64,000 bases of DNA, from assembly GCF_000699445.3 (NCBI RefSeq), contig NC_067198.1, forward strand, positions 24,935,536 through 24,999,535. The letters are read 5' to 3'. The first letter of the stretch is position 1. Every line of letters begins with the position of its first letter. The stretch comes from Schistosoma haematobium (taxonomy: Eukaryota > Platyhelminthes > Trematoda > Strigeidida > Schistosomatidae). Below are positions 10,957 through 21,560 of the stretch, piece after piece. Below the pieces are notes generated by a model. It worked only from the letters and a program-made list of their open reading frames with translations, searched no databases and was not told the origin of the DNA. A program made the position numbers and the translations under genes.

Positions 10957-11279
10957 AGGGCCTTACCACAGGAGACGGAAATCCGTGAGGTAAGGTGAGG
11001 TGTGCATTTTTAGGGTCGACCTGTTTTAACCCCACCCCTCCTTGTGGGAAGGCAGCATCGCTGTCATGCTGGTTGTCTGAAGGAAACACCTTACTGCTGC
11101 CACACCTCTGTACAGTCAGCAGTACAACTTCACCCTAGGACCTTGGGTTTGCTGCTTTTATTCTTACCGCTCTTCAACTGACCTGTCTGGCATGGTAGGA
11201 CCTGGACGAACGATCGTTTCAGACAGTATAGCTCGACTGGTTCATCACGATAGGTAAGCCCAACCACCACGTCAACGGT

Positions 11280-11650
11280 TGAGTTTCGGAGACGTAGCAC
11301 ACATCGACCGAGCGAGATATTAGAGTCCAAGCCAAAAAGACTGTTTTCTCATCTGACACAAGGTTCGAACATTAAAAACTCCAACATATGGTTTAGAGCG
11401 TGGTGATAAAAATAATTAAGGGTTAGCCGTGGGTATGGAAGAATTATTAAGAGGTGGTAGAGGGATTCGGTCATCAACAAGGTCTTGCCGCAGGAGATGG
11501 AAGTCTGTGAAGTAAGATGAGATGTGAGATTTTTAGAACCGATCTCCTCTAACCCCATTCATCTAATATGAGAAGGCAGCATCGCTGTGGACGCTGGTTG
11601 ACCGAGCAAAACACCATACTGCATCCAAACACCACGTCAAAATTCCCCAG
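11280..11650 (-). mobile_element. Old RTE-A 5'-region fragment
   Basis: Matches the endonuclease/5' leader part of copy A with heavy divergence: gtttcggagacgtagcacacatcga here against gtttcggagaca-cagcatacatc at 10467, and gaaggcagcatcgctgt at 11571 against 11049. It abuts the 5' end of copy A in the same orientation. A 5' part without its 3' part is unusual for a LINE and suggests that copy A inserted into, or a deletion removed, the remainder. Confidence 0.65.
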
Positions 11651-14600
11651 TCATCCAATAATAGCATGAAATACTGGTGCCTTTGTGCTTTCGAGTTGGT
11701 CGTACATCCGCCCTGACATTTGAAAAAAACTCCCGACACATCCACCAACTAACATCTTGACATTTGAAAAAGAGGCCCTAACTGAAGACTAAAATCGGCT
11801 ACAAACTCAAAATTAGCGGTTATGGGTTTAGTATTCAAAAGTAAGATCAATGAAATAGTTTTAGAGGCGAAAGTAAACTTAATTCCGCCGTCATTTAAAT
11901 TAGTGTACAGCAGAACCTGTACGTACCAATATGGACAAAACGCGACAGCTAGGATATCATCCGAAACCCAAAGGACAGCATATACTACAGAAATGTAAAA
12001 AGATTTGGAGCCAAACAATTTGCAAACACACAGAGACGGACACATGCGTGTTTGCTTAGTTTAGCACACTGCAGATCGTTTGAAACTGGGTTAAGGAAAA
12101 AAGAGGCACGAAGTAAGTGAAATGAAGGCTTCACGACAAACAAAGTAACACTTCAACCAACACTCAGCCAGACATCTACTGAGTGCCTTCGGGTTGTTAA
12201 AAATGATTTTGAGCATTGTCATCCGGTCTTTAACAGGTTAAAATATTTCGAAGGCTTTACCTGAGGAACCCACATTACGGGACTTGGTCAGGAACAGCAG
12301 TCAATGGCTTTATGGTTAGTAACATTTTGATTCAACCGAGTCATCACCAACATTCTTCATAGGGTATGCTGAACACGCTAACCAAGATAAGGTCATTAAC
12401 CTGAGGCTGATGCAAGTTACGGCCCTATTTGGTCTACGGTTATGTTTGTTCAGCCTTACATCCCAATGATGTCCCCAGCTTTGACTTTATGCACACACTC
12501 TTGCAATACACACACTAACCAAGGCAAGTGAAGTTAGTTGTGTCCTACTACAAAGAAAATAGGCGATATAAAACGTTTACTAAAAGACTATGTTTTACAT
12601 ATTGTTAAGTCTGCAGAGTCTCAGGTATCAACCGGTGAAAAATTAGACTGAAGAGATCCCTCTCCAGTTGTACAGCCTTCTTAAATCAAAATTATTGGAT
12701 AAAGATCTCAGACAGTAAACAAAATTAGTCACGAGAAACTACTATACGTTGTTCCGTGAGTTTAGGATTTACAAACCAATGATATAATTAAATTTAGTTA
12801 CTAACCTCATCTTTCCCAGAAATGTGCGGCCGTTTGAAACCAGTGCCTCATCATGGCCTACATTAACGACTAGTCAAAGTGTTGCGTTCAATGGCTCAAG
12901 ATATGAAAAAGGTGTATCACCCTACCGAAAACACTTCGTGTTATTATTACAAGACAGTGATAGAGGAGGTTTATTCAACTTTAAGGCTGGCTATCTAAGG
13001 ATCTAATACAAGAATCTGAAAGAGGAAATATAATTCGAAGACTAAGTTATGACAAGGAAATCAATGGACGTCGGTTCTAACCCAAGACTGGGTTTGACAG
13101 AAATAGATAATTGCAGATTTCCTGGGATGCGGATCTGAATTAAAGAGGGCCAGTCTTCAATATAAAAGATACCTTCCTAAATATAGCCCTTAAAACAAAG
13201 GAAGGAAAGGTAAATCTCATATGCATTATACGAAACCTATGAGAACCCTTATCATATGCTTAGTAAAATTTTTATGTGTAGAAGTATTGTTAATATCAGC
13301 TGGCTACCTTTATTTCTACACTGTATTTGGAATTCAAGGGGTTTCAAGATCGACAATTACGTTTATAACGTCGTTACACTTTTACTATCATTGTTGGACC
13401 CTTTCACTAGGTGTTCACTTATTTCCTCTCTTTTTTTCTCCTAAATAAATATTATTTTTAGGATTCCGAAGTTTGTAATTAGGACGATAACTTGTATTAC
13501 ACTTAATTTGACTTCTCAGACTCGTTTTATTTTCACTATGTATATATGACTCATACGTATTGACATTTGGTAATCTTTTGCACGTGATTGAGACTTTCAT
13601 AGCATCACTCCAAACTATGACAGCACAAACACTTATTCTAATGTCGTATATTACTACAATAAAAAGTTGTTTCTCTTATTCATTTTGTTTCGTTTTTGTT
13701 ACTCATTTGGCGACACATATATGATCGTTTATTCTTGTTCTGTGTTCACAAACACTATTTACGCATTTCACGTTTCCTTTATTTCTATTCCCTTACTTTC
13801 TCTCTTTCCTTCTTTAAAGTCAACTCACTATTCGTCTCAGTTATACAGAACCTGGTTTATTATTGTTATCATCTTCTTTTCTTCTATTTTTCAAATATGG
13901 CAAATATACCAAAATTGATGAACCTTGTGTACTATTGCATTTTTGAAGAGACACGAAATAGTTTCTTCAGAACAGTTATGTATCTATAAGATGTCTGTGA
14001 ATAATAATAAATATATTACGTGTGACTTATTAACGAAATGAATTAGCGATATATTAGGGCTAGCGGGAGTTTGATAAATATGATACATCAATATAAAATC
14101 CTCTGATTCCTCCTGTTCTGCATAAATTCTAAGCCTACAATTTCATCTTCCTGGAGCTATATACGCTCTAATGAATACATAATACTACACTAATCGCTTT
14201 TTGGTTGTGACACCTAAGCATGCCAACGGAAATGAGTGGGCAGTTCTACTTACATAGTTTACAGCACAACAAACCTTTCGGCAGTAACATTACTCATTGA
14301 CGGTCCACTTGAAAAAAATCAGCGACATATTTAAGCTTAATATGACTTTAGGTATCATTCCAGCATACAATGCACGTCCAGCGTAACGCATCCGAACGTA
14401 GCAAATAAAAATTACAACCAGAGCAAAATTCACAGCATAATCTAGTTCTTTAATCAAAAATACATGATAATGTGATAGATTCTATGACTAAATGAACGTA
14501 GACATGGCCGTTGTTACGTTTGGCGGTACTTTAGGTTTACGTGGAAAGGTTGCATTTGCTCGAAATGCGTGAAAGTAAGTTACGTGGGTGAAGTGTTTTA

Positions 14601-15071
14601 AGTCTATAAGTTATAAGACACGTATAAGTTATCCAGGTCAGATGTACAGGACGTGAATCTCAACTTCCCATATCATCTGATTTTGTCTCCACAGAAAATA
14701 TGAGGAAGCACTTTAAGTGTGAAAGACTCAAATTACCGTATATGTTCTTGGGATTCGGAAGAGTTTGTTACATTGTGAGGCATTGCAAGTGACTAGCCTG
14801 GAAGAGCTCATTTGTTGACTAGTTTGACATGTCACACAAACCACTATAAAACTAGATATGTGGGAATCAATAATCTACCATAATAATATCAGCGGCCAGA
14901 ACACTCATTTAAGCTTATATACAGTGTTTAACAGTCAAGAAGGTTTTAATTTAAAGTCTCAATTTCTAGCACAAGTTGGCCAACCTATTTTCTGACGGAA
15001 TATTACTCTGTAAGATGACGAATTTGTGGAGATATGTATGACAAGCTTATTTTGTAAACAGTTTCTTCCGT
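11651..15071. other. 3.4 kb without recognisable genes
   Basis: AT-rich sequence with only short, compositionally biased open frames (for example 13221-13989, rich in Phe/Leu/Ser from T-rich runs). I see no exon chain, RNA gene or recognisable transposon protein. It could hold old repeats too diverged to recognise by eye. Confidence 0.4.
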
Positions 15072-15619
15072 CGTGTTACACTCATAGCGTGACACACGTT
15101 GTTACCTACTAACAAATACACTGCTATACACATACCTCTTGTTCTTCACTGCTCGTGATTGTGTTAACTGAACTCTAAATCAACTACCATCTACATTTAT
15201 AGACTGCAACCAAATTGTACTATATTCTACGTTCGGTTATATCACTGGAAAGACATCAACCTTACTGGAATCTTCAATCATCTATAATTGTGGATTTTGG
15301 TACCAAACTCAACTGGAACACACGCAAACCTGCTGAATTAAGTAACGTCTCCAATTTTTGTTGTGTTTATAACGTTTAACTGATATATATTGATATTACT
15401 ATTTGTACTTAGTAACTCTGTTGTCATTTTTGAGTTCATATATTATTTGATCCACCACAATTATCTGGTGAGCCTCGAGTCTACCATAGTTGTTATATTG
15501 CTTATACTTTTACTTGACACATAAGTTTATTTTTCACATTATGTACTCGCCAAATAAAAATACTAACGTGAATTCCCCCCCCCACCAGTAATTCCCCTTA
15601 ACTCATCGCACACAGACTA

Positions 15620-16441
15620 TAATATTTTAAGTTCAGTTAATGTAATTTCTGAATTCAGACTACCTTCACATGGTGCTAACAACCCTAGGATTTGGTTCTC
15701 CCAAAAAGAAGCATTATTCATAGCTAGAAGCATACGTTCATAGGCAACCAAATAGGCCTACGTTGTCGGCGCACTCATTATCGAAATCGCTACTGAAATC
15801 GGAGACCTAATCGACCAAGTGCCAGAGATCGATCCTTACAAAACATTAAAGCAGCTGTAATATACAAAGCACATCAGTATCCGACGAAAAAAGAATTCAG
15901 TAACTGTTAACAGCATGCCAACTAGGTAACAAGAGACGATCACAGTTGTTACGGCATATAAAATAACTAGCAGGTCCGTACAAATTAGACGAAGCCTTGC
16001 ATAAAAATGTGCTTTCAACACTTACCATATAATGCGAGACAGATCCTGAGTGTGTCTGGGAATTCCGTCAACCTAGAAGATCTAGCAGACATGGCAGACA
16101 AAATGATGGAAATATACCCCGATAGTCACGTAGATAACTCGATACAAGCTTCCAGTAAAGAACATATGAGTCACACGTTCAAATTCCAGCAACAGCTAAT
16201 ACAGTTAACAAGGCAGTTAGCATCACTGAAGGCAACTATAGCAACTATTCATTCCCGACCCGCTAGACCCACGTCCAGAAAAAGATCTGTGTCCAGACAG
16301 CGCCTTAGGCCACACAAGCGGGCAGCTGGTATTAGCTGTTATCATCTGAAGTATGGTGAGAGAGCACGTCGCTGCATACAACCGTGCAACTTTACAACAA
16401 ACAAGCAAGAAAACCAGGGAAACGGGCCGGTCAGACAGTAA
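15620..16441 (+). pseudogene. Gypsy-3 Gag with CHCC-type motif
   Basis: The N-terminal part (15620-16006) has stops and frame changes; from 16007 a frame of 144 codons stays open to the stop at 16439-16441. It reads LEDLADMADKMMEIY and FKFQQQLIQLTRQLASLKA, parallel to [15 protein letters not shown] in the intact Gag at 31871. It ends with CYHLKYGERARRCIQPC, the counterpart of the CHCC box [13 protein letters not shown] in Gypsy-1 but with one residue fewer between the first Cys and His. This box is typical of the CsRn1/Kabuki group in place of the CCHC zinc knuckle. Dead copy. Confidence 0.7.
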
Positions 16442-17205
16442 TGGAGGCGTCTGTTACTAGCCAACACGCTAGCTGCCTTTTTCATATCAGGGACTGTATT
16501 TCTGGCTCAGACTTTTTAGTCGACACAGGAGCAGAAACCAGCATCGTCCCACTTCACCTCTCACGACGACAACTGTCTCTTATCGCGGCTAACGACTCGG
16601 TCATCAGAACTTATAGTGAACAATCCCATACATTAGATATCAGACTCCGGAGAAGATTTACCTGGGTTGCCAACTTGCGTCACCTTTGGCGAAGGCGAGA
16701 TATCCGTCTTTCAATAAAAGGACGAGTATACTGCGCGGCAGTCCGTTCTGTTTTAATTTACGGCAGCGAAACATGGCCATTAAGAGTAGAAGACACCCGT
16801 AAGCTATTAGTATTTGACCACAGATGCCTTAGAAATATTGCTGGCGTCTGCTGGGATCACCGGGTAAGTAATAATGAGGTTAGACGCAGGGTATTAGGTA
16901 ATGATGGTAAATCAGTTGATGAGGTTGTTAATCTTCATCGACTGAGATGTTTGGGCCACGTATTACGTATACCTGAATACCGATTACCACGGCGTGCAAT
17001 GCTATCCGGTATTGGAGATGGTTGGAAGAAAGTTAGGGGCGGCCAAACCAAAACGTGGCATCAGTCCTTGAAGTCACTAACTTCTAGTCTGAGCCATGTT
17101 GGTAGATGCAGACTACTTGGTTGGGGTCCGCGTGACTTTCGTAACCTATGGTTGGAGACTCTTGGTGACATGGCTCACAATCGATCACAATGGCGTCGGT
17201 GTTAA
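16384..17205 (+). pseudogene. Chance fusion ORF: Gypsy protease joined to LINE RT C-terminus
   Basis: A 273-codon frame begins in the Gypsy-3 gag/protease overlap, contains the aspartic protease motif FLVDTGAETSIVP (about residues 44-56), and at 16669 passes in frame into the RTE-A insertion, ending with the full RTE-A C-terminal domain (RHLWRRRDIRLS to DMAHNRSQWRRC). The junction is the target-site duplication of the LINE insertion, so the fusion arose by insertion in a permissive frame. Nothing indicates that it is expressed or selected. Confidence 0.75.
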
Positions 17206-17428
17206 CACTCCCGGTCTTCCCTTAAACTAAGAGATTAAAATCACTTCAGATCTTTCTTTCTACTAACTAATTCTTTCTTCCTGTACTGTATCCTTATATG
17301 CAATCTTTCTCTCCTTTGACCTAACCACTGCTATGAATCCGGTGTTCATCTTGCTGTGCTAATGCGGTATGGCAACCTGGACCGATGCACATATGTGCCT
17401 GGTCCTACGTTGTAGCTGACTGACTGAC
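16669..17428 (+). mobile_element. 5'-truncated RTE-A LINE (copy D)
   Basis: 760 bp inserted in the Gypsy-3 protease, flanked by ttacctgggtt (16658-16668 and 17429-17439). Encodes only the RTE-A C-terminus and carries the complete 3' UTR, ending in gctgactgactgac. Almost identical to the reverse of 6340-7090. Removing it and one duplication restores continuity of the Gypsy protease reading (FTWV then FIVAQ). Classic target-primed, 5'-truncated insertion. Confidence 0.9.
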
Positions 17429-17486
17429 TTACCTGGGTTTTATAGTCGCTCAAGTCAAGCAACCTATTCTCGGGGCCTACAGTTTA

Positions 17487-18662
17487 CAAAAGGACAGCAG
17501 CCCTAGATAACGGTCTGTCTGTCGATATGATATTCATAGATTTTAGCAAAGCATTTGACAAGGTTTCACACGTAGGTCTTATGCAGAAGCTCACGAGCTT
17601 CGGAATATCAGGTACTGTACATGAGTGGATAGGAAATTTCTTATGTGACCGCAGACAGAGAGTTAGGGTCAACGGAACGCTATCCGATTGGAAGACGGTC
17701 AAAAGTGGTGTACCCCAAGGCACCATCTTAGGCCCTCTGCTCTTCCTTCTCTACGTTAATGAGTTACCGCTGTTACTTAGGTCGTGGACATTATTGTTTG
17801 CGGATGATGTAAAAATCTGGAGAACAATAAAAAGTGCGGCTGATCATGTGGATCTTCAAGCTGACTTAGACGATTTAGTTAGATGGGCTCGAGAGTGGGG
17901 CTTAGAAATCAATGCTAGGAAGAGTGTACTAATGCACGTCGGTCACGGTAATAGTTACCATTACACTATTGAGGGTAAACCTCTTCCATGCGTTCAAGAG
18001 CATAAAGACTTGGGAGTAGTAGTAAGTCATGATTTAAAAACAACTACGGATTGCAAAGCAGCCGTTGTCAAAGGTTTCCGTGCGTTATGGTCACTTCGCC
18101 GAGCGTTCAAATCTTTTGACGAGGAAACGTTTCGAATTTTATATCCCACCTATGTAAGACCACACTTAGAGTACTGTATCCAAGCAGCTAGCCCATGTCT
18201 GGTAAAGGATACTAACTCCCTTTAGCGTGTCCAGCGTGTGGGAACGAAATTAGTGAAGGGTCTTTCTAGACTCCCTTACGATGAGCGTTTAAAACGCCTA
18301 AGTCCTTTCCCCTTGTCGTATAGTAGGACAGGAGGTGACATTATACTGGCATTTCGTATCTTTAATTATGATTTGGGTGTTAATATGTCCCATTTTTTGC
18401 TCCCTCCACCACTAATAATCTCCGCGGTCATAGCAAGAAGGTTCACAAACCGCGACCTAATAAACTGAAAGTGGGGTTCCGTTTTTCTCATTGAGTAGTC
18501 AATGACTGGAACGCTTTACCCGAACAAGTGGTATCAGCGCCATCAGTGAATACTTTCAAGGAGAAGCTGGGCCTTCACTGGAAAGCAGTGCGTCAGGATT
18601 AACACAGGTTCATCAACCTACTATCCTTATTACTGAAGACTGAAGACTGAAGACTGTAGACT
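17487..18662 (+). pseudogene. 5'-truncated CR1-like LINE
   Basis: From about 17494 an open frame encodes a CR1/Jockey-type RT: MIFIDFSKAFDKVSH (motif A), KSGVPQGTILGPLLFLLY (motif B), LLFADDVKIW (motif C, FADD), WGLEINARKS and KDLGVVVSHDLK. It stops at 18225; the following LINE C-terminal part continues in other frames (RVGTKLVKGLSRLPYDERLKRL at 18238; LPEQVVSAPSVNTFKEKL near 18520-18570) to a stop about 18600. The 3' end has a short direct repeat (actgaag, about three units near 18630-18655). N-terminal endonuclease missing. Inserted in Gypsy-3; its target duplication was not resolved. Confidence 0.85.
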
Positions 18663-18966
18663 GAGTCAGAATACACGTTTGCAGGTAAATGGTACACCTA
18701 CCACTGATTACCAAATTGATGGTGATAAAACCAGCGGACGGTCTTTTCATTGATATCCTAACGAAATACGAATGTATCACTAAAGTGGATTACCAAAAGG
18801 AATGAACGGTGCATCAAGTGCATCAACACATCACCACTACAGGTTCACCCATTTATTTCAAGCCGAGCAGAATACCACCACAAAAGTTGCAGACTTCGAA
18901 AAGAGGGTTGGAACATATTATGCAATTTGGAATCAATAGACAATGCAAAAGCCCTTATGTATTTGC

Positions 18967-21165
18967 ACTCAACAAAATTGACGTATAGTGATGAGTTCCA
19001 ATCAACTGATTGTTCAACGATGATCCGTAATGTTGCGGTTTGATCAGTGTACTACCGATACTTACGTAGTCTGGCCTGTTGATCTGGAAGTGAGGCCTCT
19101 ACTACATCTTTCATCCAGCTCTGCGACACTCTGTTGAACACTTTTTCCGTTACTAATAATAATGTGATGCCAATGAAGTTTTCACATTTGCTCAGACCTC
19201 CTTTTTTGGTATATTGTTGAGGTATAATCCTTTCCAGTCTGTCGACACTTTTTCCTCCCGAATCCTCCTGAATAGAACGTGGAGCACGTTTGTATTTGTT
19301 TATATGTCCTTATGTGTCCGAACGAAATGGGTACAACCTCTTCTTCTACCGTGGTCATAATGTCTCACAATATATTTTCTTCAAACGTTTCTTCCTTTAC
19401 AAACATCTACTTCCCCTTTCATCTTCGCCTAAACCCTATACTCCCAACTGGTTTATTTCTGTTTCCATGATCCTCCTGATTACAATTCATCTCAATTTCG
19501 ACACTTCATCTTATCATGCTGACCCTTTCCTTTCCAATGATAATTTTTATCTATCTTTATGATAAATGTTCAAGCTCTTAATAATAAAAATAATAATAGT
19601 CAACCTGATTGAAACTTTTCCATTACATTTGTTCATTTTACCCCACTGTCTTATTGTTTAACAGAAGTTTATTATCATTATTATTGTGATTATTATCATT
19701 TCGAAGAATAAGGATATATATATTTGCGATTGTGCAGCTTTTAAAATAAATTCGCCAAAAAGATAACTCTTCACTGAACCAACCTTTCTTATTTAACTCC
19801 TATGTATAACTCCAGTGCTTTGGCTGGTATATTGTCAGGATCTGTTGCTTTCTCACTTATGATTTGTCTGATGGCCTTGAAGAATTATGGTCTGCTTCGT
19901 TATTGGTAATATTGTAATCACAAACCTAATCCTAAAATTGTAGATATATCATGGTGTGAAAACCTTATCTATAAGATCGTAGATGAAAGTCACATCATTG
20001 TCTATTCTGACTTGTTGTATCGCAACAATCCACGACATAACGTTCGGCGTTTGTAAAGGACACATGTTGGCTAGAGATAAAGTAATATATTGGTGTGAGT
20101 AAAAACAAGTTATACAGAACGATCACGTCTGAGAGGCTGAGCCATGCCATCCGACTTATTGAATGAATATTACCGCGTTCACCATTGTTCGCCTTTTCTC
20201 CGTGTTGATTGTTGAATATCCATTTTCCCAGTTATCCTATGTTCAGCCTTGAGGATTGTGTGGTTAGGGCTAATACCACTACAGCCCTGCTGATTTAGTA
20301 GATTGTTGGCAGAGTGAAATTAATAGGAAGGTCTATAGTGGTAATGGTTCATAACCATACGATCTTTGAAGCTGAACAATTAATTACTGAGAAAATTTAC
20401 ACTCAACATTAACAACAAAAGTCAAAAACGGTAACAACGAGAGCACCTAATCGAGACGGTATGGCCCGGCCATGCATGTTTGGTCGCCATTAGGCGAATT
20501 TCTTTTCATATTAAACATATCACTGTCTTTCTAGCCTGAGTGTGTTCTTTAGAAGTCCTTGACATCAAACACTGACGATGCTGCTCTAATGTCCGGTGGG
20601 TTTGTAAGATTATGATTCACTCAAGAGCTCTTTAAGGCGTCGCACCCATTATTACACAGCTCTCAAAACTCAGTGATTGGATTGGCTTTTTAATCATTCT
20701 AACCCTTAAATCTTGTTTTACATTATTTGATTAGATGTCTGTCCTTATCATCTCTAAACCATATATTATCTGACCAGTATCATATAGCTTGTGCCATTAG
20801 CTAATGTCATAATAAATGGGAATCTAAACCACAGGACAAAGGCCTTAACTGTGCGATTTGCTGGTAAAGTTAGTGTATTCCAACAAGGTGTGCAACGTAG
20901 ATCTTAAATTGAAGCAGTAGTCATACATATTGCAAACGAAAGAGAACCTAACATCACGAAAGGGAGGGAGAGTGGCGTTGCTAACCAGCAAGCATGATTG
21001 TGGGAAGATAACCCCAACCCACCCGTATCTGTAAGGTAGAACATTTGGTTTAATTACGGCTCCTTACGGGACGTAACTTTTCAGTGGTATTTATGCTAAT
21101 TACTTTGCCGAACACCTCTTTGACACATGTTTGTAACCTCTAGTTGGTTTCGGTTCCTAGCGAAA
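18967..21165. repeat. Inverted duplication, left arm (2.2 kb)
   Basis: Reverse complement of about 38330-40519, nearly identical by eye along the whole length (for example 19279-19562 mirrors 39923-40206). The left arm starts abruptly after tatttgc at 18966 inside Gypsy-3. The right arm's corresponding end lies within an RTE-C LINE that continues unbroken past 40519. The left arm is therefore the derived, truncated copy of a segment of the right side. It carries minus-strand RTE-C pieces at 18967-19275 and about 19795-19890. Confidence 0.9.
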
Positions 21166-21560
21166 AATCCTACGCTAAGCAAGACTGGACCATTCCGCCA
21201 AGAAGAAGTCCATTCATGACCCTACAATGTATATAATAGTAAAATGAGATGTAATAACTGAAATGAAAAACAGCTATTTGTATGTTCGAATATTTTTTCC
21301 GCACTAAAATCTAAAACCACAAATAATCCTAAACGTTCAGCCTCTTTCTGAATCATCACTTAAACCTTGTTTGTCCATTCATTATTATACTTAGTATTGT
21401 TTTCCTCAACCTGTTAAAATGCTGTAGCTTAAAAGTTGACCTAATAAGGAAGACCAGTCCTAAGTAGTCATGCCCTAATTATTCCATTACAAAAGGCTCA
21501 TTCTCAGTTGGCGGAATCTGCTGATCACTTCCTGAATACACTACCTATCCATTCAACTCA
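21166..21560. other. No gene seen
   Basis: AT-rich spacer between the inverted-repeat arm and the CR1-like remnant; nothing recognised. Confidence 0.35.

Larger units (their letters stand above)
6340..11279 (-). mobile_element. RTE-A LINE, near full length, interrupted (copy A)
   Basis: Minus-strand non-LTR retrotransposon of the RTE type (schistosome SR2/SR3/Perere-3-like). The 3' end is at the left, with a CTGA-type tail (about 6330-6355); the 5' leader runs to about 11279. In order on the minus strand it encodes an AP-type endonuclease (10956-9880), a linker (9811-8769), reverse transcriptase (8739-8363) and the RT C-terminal domain (7325-6558). A 1,037-bp plus-strand insertion splits it at 7326-8362. 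Frameshifts at about 9913, 9550 and 8863 and a TAA near 9891 are shared with copy B at 51145-54608. The two copies are about 99% alike by eye. The older copies on both flanks are the same family, so the 5' edge is approximate. Confidence 0.85.
15072..18966 (+). mobile_element. Decayed CsRn1/Boudicca-like Gypsy element (Gypsy-3), multiply interrupted
   Basis: Pieces of one plus-strand Gypsy element in order. A possible 5' LTR runs from about 15072 (tgttacactcatagcgtgac) to about 15462. A primer-site-like tggtgagcc follows at about 15466. Gag runs from about 15620 to 16441. Protease runs from about 16490 to 16668, resumes after an insertion (17440-17486, FIVAQVKQPILG) and the RT start reads at about 18840-18966 (KLQTSKR, HIMQFGINRQCKSPYVFALNK). 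It is interrupted by an RTE-A fragment and a CR1-like LINE and is cut off at 18967 by the left arm of the inverted duplication. The LTR boundaries rest on one copy and are weak. Confidence 0.7.

Noticed and set aside
13221..13989. Overlapping plus-strand frames rich in Phe, Leu and Ser
   Set aside because: Composition reflects T-rich DNA; overlapping frames in two phases, no signal of a real protein.
15573..15590. Poly-C run as a regulatory element
   Set aside because: A short homopolymer in a decayed Gypsy leader; no other support.
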